From contig CP103804.1 in the NCBI GenBank assembly GCA_024919175.1, positions 1,798,001 to 1,862,000 of the forward strand: a stretch of DNA of 64,000 nt. Reading direction: 5' to 3'. This DNA is from Clostridioides difficile (GTDB taxonomy: Bacteria > Bacillota > Clostridia > Peptostreptococcales > Peptostreptococcaceae). The notes beneath the pieces were generated by a model that ran no database searches, was not told the origin of the DNA, and saw nothing but the letters and a program-made list of their open reading frames with translations. Of this stretch, positions 61,644-64,000 are shown in pieces. Numbering within the stretch: position 1 is the stretch's first letter; each line of letters begins with the position of its first letter. A program made the position numbers and the translations under genes.

Positions 61644-62363
61644 ATGAAACCAGGGAAAACTCGTCAAGGTATAATTAAAGCTTTTAATGCGGCCATAGAA
61701 GGAATATTATATACGTTTAAATTTGAAAGGAATATGAAAATACATTACTTAGGCTCAGTTGCTGTGCTTATAATAAGCTTATTTTTTAACTTTTCAAAAC
61801 TGGAAATGATAATGTTGTTAATGTCTATATGTTTAGTTGTAGTTGCTGAGATGTTTAATACAGCTATAGAAAAAGCAGTAGACTTGGTAACTGATGAATA
61901 TCATGTACTTGCAAAAATAGCAAAAGATGTTGCAGCAGGTGGTGTACTAGTAGCAGCATTAAATTCAGTAGTGGTGGGATATATTTTATTTTATGATAAA
62001 TTGACAGATATATCTGGGATGCTAATTTATAAGATAAGAGAATCAGAACTACATATAACCTTGATATGTATATTGTTGGTTCTTATAGCTGTAGTAGTAG
62101 TAAAAGCATTGACTTCAACAGGAACACCTTTAAAAGGAGGTATGCCAAGTGGTCATGCTGCTTTAGCATTTGCTATAGCAACTGCAATTACGCTTATGAC
62201 AGAGAGAGTAGTTGCATCTACTCTTGCATATATAATGGCTGTATTAGTTGCTCAAAGTAGGATTGAGGGAAAAATACATACATTCTGGGAAACTATAGCA
62301 GGAGCTTTGTTAGGTGTGTTAATAGCAATATTAGTATTTCAGCTTGGAATGTTTTATAATTAA
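61644..62363 (+). CDS. Diacylglycerol/undecaprenol kinase fused to a PAP2 phosphatase
   Basis: This 239-residue membrane protein joins two activities. Residues 1-115 are a DgkA-type kinase (IKAFNAAIEGILYTFKFERNMKIH, then VVAEMFNTAIEKAVDLV with the catalytic Glu). Residues about 130-239 are a PAP2 domain with PSGHAALAFA and, later, RIEGKIHTFWETIAGALLG (His residues of the phosphatase). In Firmicutes the first half phosphorylates undecaprenol; the second could remove such phosphates. It is six bases after ybeY, in the place of dgkA. Confidence 0.88.
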   Translation: MKPGKTRQGIIKAFNAAIEGILYTFKFERNMKIHYLGSVAVLIISLFFNFSKLEMIMLLMSICLVVVAEMFNTAIEKAVDLVTDEYHVLAKIAKDVAAGGVLVAALNSVVVGYILFYDKLTDISGMLIYKIRESELHITLICILLVLIAVVVVKALTSTGTPLKGGMPSGHAALAFAIATAITLMTERVVASTLAYIMAVLVAQSRIEGKIHTFWETIAGALLGVLIAILVFQLGMFYN

Positions 62364-62481
62364 AATGAATGTACATAAAATATTTAAAATGAAACAAATC
62401 TGTGATAATTAAATTTTTATGATATAATGTAGAGTATTAAATAAAAATAAATTCTAATAAGTGTATACAGGAGGAGATGTT

Positions 62482-62883
62482 GTGGACAACAGAGAATTGT
62501 TAAAGTTGGCAGAAGATGCTAGACAACATTCTTATGCTCCTTACTCAAGTTTTAGAGTGGGTGCAGCTCTTTTAACTAAGAGTGGAAAAGTTTATACTGG
62601 ATGTAATATAGAATGTGCATCATTAGGTGGAACAAATTGTGCAGAAAGAACAGCTATTTTTAAAGCCATATCAGAAGGTGATAAGGATATATATAAAATA
62701 GCTATAGCAAGTGATAACTCAGAAAATAATGAGCAAACATATCCTTGTGGAATATGTAGACAAGTAATTATAGAGTTTGGTTCTGATATAAAAATAATAA
62801 CAGGATATACTAAAGGAGAGGTGTTTGAGCATGATATAAAAGATTTGCTACCAAACTATTTCTCTGGAAATGATTTAAAATAA
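62482..62883 (+). CDS. cdd: Cytidine deaminase
   Basis: The 133-residue enzyme converts cytidine and deoxycytidine to uridine and deoxyuridine. Active-site zinc and proton-shuttle residues are in CASLGGTNCAERTAIFKA (Cys-Ala-Glu) and PCGICRQ (two Cys); YAPYSSFRVGAAL binds the nucleoside. GTG 62482 behind AGGAGGAG is chosen; a longer frame from 62461 starts before the ribosome site. Confidence 0.96.
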   Translation: MDNRELLKLAEDARQHSYAPYSSFRVGAALLTKSGKVYTGCNIECASLGGTNCAERTAIFKAISEGDKDIYKIAIASDNSENNEQTYPCGICRQVIIEFGSDIKIITGYTKGEVFEHDIKDLLPNYFSGNDLK

Positions 62884-62947
62884 ATTAAAAAACTAAAATG
62901 TATTTAAAATAGTTAAATACAAGAAGATAAAAGTTAGGAGACAGTTA

Positions 62948-63841
62948 ATGTTCAAATCAGGATTTGTCAGTATAGTAGGTAGACCAAATGTAGGGAAATC
63001 TACTTTAATGAATAATGTAGTAGGGGAAAAGATAGCTATAATGAGTGATAAACCTCAGACTACAAGAAATACAATACAAGCAGTTTATACGGATGAAGAA
63101 ACTCAAATAGTATTTTTAGATACACCAGGTATTCACAAACCTAAAAACAAATTAGGTGAATTTATGGTAAAGGCAGCAACAGAAGCTTTTAAAAATGTAG
63201 ACTTAATATTATTTGTAGTCGATGACTCTAAAAAAATAGGTCCAGGAGACAGAAAAATAATAGAGGATTTAAAATCTGTTAAGACACCAATAATTCTAGT
63301 TGTAAATAAAATAGACCAACTAGGCCAAAAAGATGAATTGTTTGATATAATAAAAATGTATGATAGAGAAGGTATTTTCAAAGAAATAGTACCAATATCA
63401 GCATTAAAAGGAAAAAATACAGATACTCTAATAAAAGTTATACAAAATTACTTAGAAGAAGGACCGAAGTATTTTCCAGATTATATGATTACAGACCAAC
63501 CAGAGAGAGTATTAATAGCAGAACTTATAAGAGAAAAAGTTCTTCATTATCTTAATGATGAAATACCTCATGGTGTAGCTGTTGAAATTGAAAAAATGAA
63601 AGCAAGAAATGATAAAGAAATAGTAGATGTATCTGCTGTGATATACTGTGAAAGAGATTCACATAAGGGAATAATAATAGGAAAGAACGGTAGGAAGCTA
63701 AAAGGAATAGGTAAATCAGCAAGACAAGATATAGAATTACTTTTAGGTTCACAAATAAATCTTCAATTGTGGGTTAAGGTTAAAGAAAATTGGAGAAATT
63801 TACAAAATTATATAAATAATTTTGGATATAATGATAAATAA
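62948..63841 (+). CDS. era: GTPase Era
   Basis: Era binds the 3' end of 16S rRNA and helps assemble the 30S subunit. The 297-residue protein has G1 GRPNVGKSTLMN, switch PQTTRNT, G3 DTPGIHKPK, G4 NKID and a C-terminal KH domain (HKGIIIGKNGRKLKGIGKSARQDIE). RBS TAGGAG. recO commonly follows era; here an mgtE start comes instead, 11 bases later. Confidence 0.97.
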   Translation: MFKSGFVSIVGRPNVGKSTLMNNVVGEKIAIMSDKPQTTRNTIQAVYTDEETQIVFLDTPGIHKPKNKLGEFMVKAATEAFKNVDLILFVVDDSKKIGPGDRKIIEDLKSVKTPIILVVNKIDQLGQKDELFDIIKMYDREGIFKEIVPISALKGKNTDTLIKVIQNYLEEGPKYFPDYMITDQPERVLIAELIREKVLHYLNDEIPHGVAVEIEKMKARNDKEIVDVSAVIYCERDSHKGIIIGKNGRKLKGIGKSARQDIELLLGSQINLQLWVKVKENWRNLQNYINNFGYNDK

Positions 63842-63852
63842 AGGTGGGTTAT

Positions 63853-64000
63853 ATGGATAGGAAACTGGATGCTTCCCAAGATTTATTATATGAAGTAAAA
63901 TCATTAATTGATAATAATAAAGTATTGGAGTTAAGAGAATTAATAGAGGAATATCATATAATTGATATATTCGATATAATGGAAAATTTAGAGGAAGACA
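63853..64000 (+). CDS. mgtE: Magnesium transporter MgtE, N-terminal part
   Basis: The frame from ATG 63853 (RBS AAGGTGGG) runs to the window edge and encodes 49 residues: a helical MgtE intracellular N-domain (LLYEVKSLIDNNKVLELRELIEEYHIIDIFDIMENLEED). The full protein would add CBS domains and a membrane channel beyond the window. The assignment rests on this short helical repeat alone. Confidence 0.8.
   Translation, partial: MDRKLDASQDLLYEVKSLIDNNKVLELRELIEEYHIIDIFDIMENLEED

Overview
The window is low-GC, almost fully coding DNA from an anaerobic, spore-forming Firmicute. Heavy AGA/TTA/ATA codon use, many TTG and GTG starts behind GGAGG/GGTGAT ribosome sites, spore genes (gpr, spoIIP, yqfC, yqfD), a selenocysteine system and a CIRCE-controlled hrcA operon all point to Clostridioides difficile or a close Peptostreptococcaceae relative. 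The species call is inference from gene content and style; no search was run. No insertion sequence, prophage, CRISPR array or rRNA is visible.

Region 1-11 kb: the 3' end of panB and panC (pantothenate), a D,D-carboxypeptidase on the minus strand, a ComEA-like DNA-binding protein, then selD-selA-selB followed by an orphan PAS-rich histidine kinase. selD carries an in-frame UGA at codon 17 with a SECIS-like hairpin just downstream. The matching tRNA-Sec (anticodon TCA) is 15.7 kb past selB, at 23755-23851. Region 11-30 kb: mannose-6-phosphate isomerase, a PepV-type dipeptidase, a PRD regulator with a three-subunit fructose-type PTS, an M24 peptidase and a MalY/PatB aminotransferase, a divergent apbE / NusG-domain-II pair, ung, a G5/3D cell-wall protein, tRNA-Sec, tcdA, a metallo-beta-lactamase lipoprotein, a DUF2156 protein, an Eis-like acetyltransferase, and a ComEC that lacks its metallo-beta-lactamase domain.

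Region 29-64 kb follows the classic Bacillus/Clostridium synteny block holA-rpsT-gpr-spoIIP-lepA-hemW-hrcA-grpE-dnaK-dnaJ-prmA-rsmE-mtaB-rpsU-yqeY-yqfC-yqfD-phoH-ybeY-dgkA-cdd-era. It is interrupted in several places: an ArsR-like regulator plus hydrolase with unusual arginine codons between rpsT and gpr; cca and an amino-acid permease between lepA and hemW; a 1-kb non-coding stretch plus ROK kinase, MFS transporter, PucR regulator and orphan sugar ATPase between dnaJ and prmA; and tspO and hpf between yqeY and yqfC. The c-di-AMP phosphodiesterase gene usually between phoH and ybeY is absent, and an mgtE start follows era where recO is common.

The most unusual item is the stretch after dnaJ (46.9-47.87 kb). 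It has a good promoter, a strong ribosome site, a 38-codon ORF of unknown kind, three consecutive RNA hairpins with the same GYAAAGAA eight-base loop but different, fully paired stems, and a downstream terminator. This looks like an undescribed structured RNA or a small regulatory transcript.
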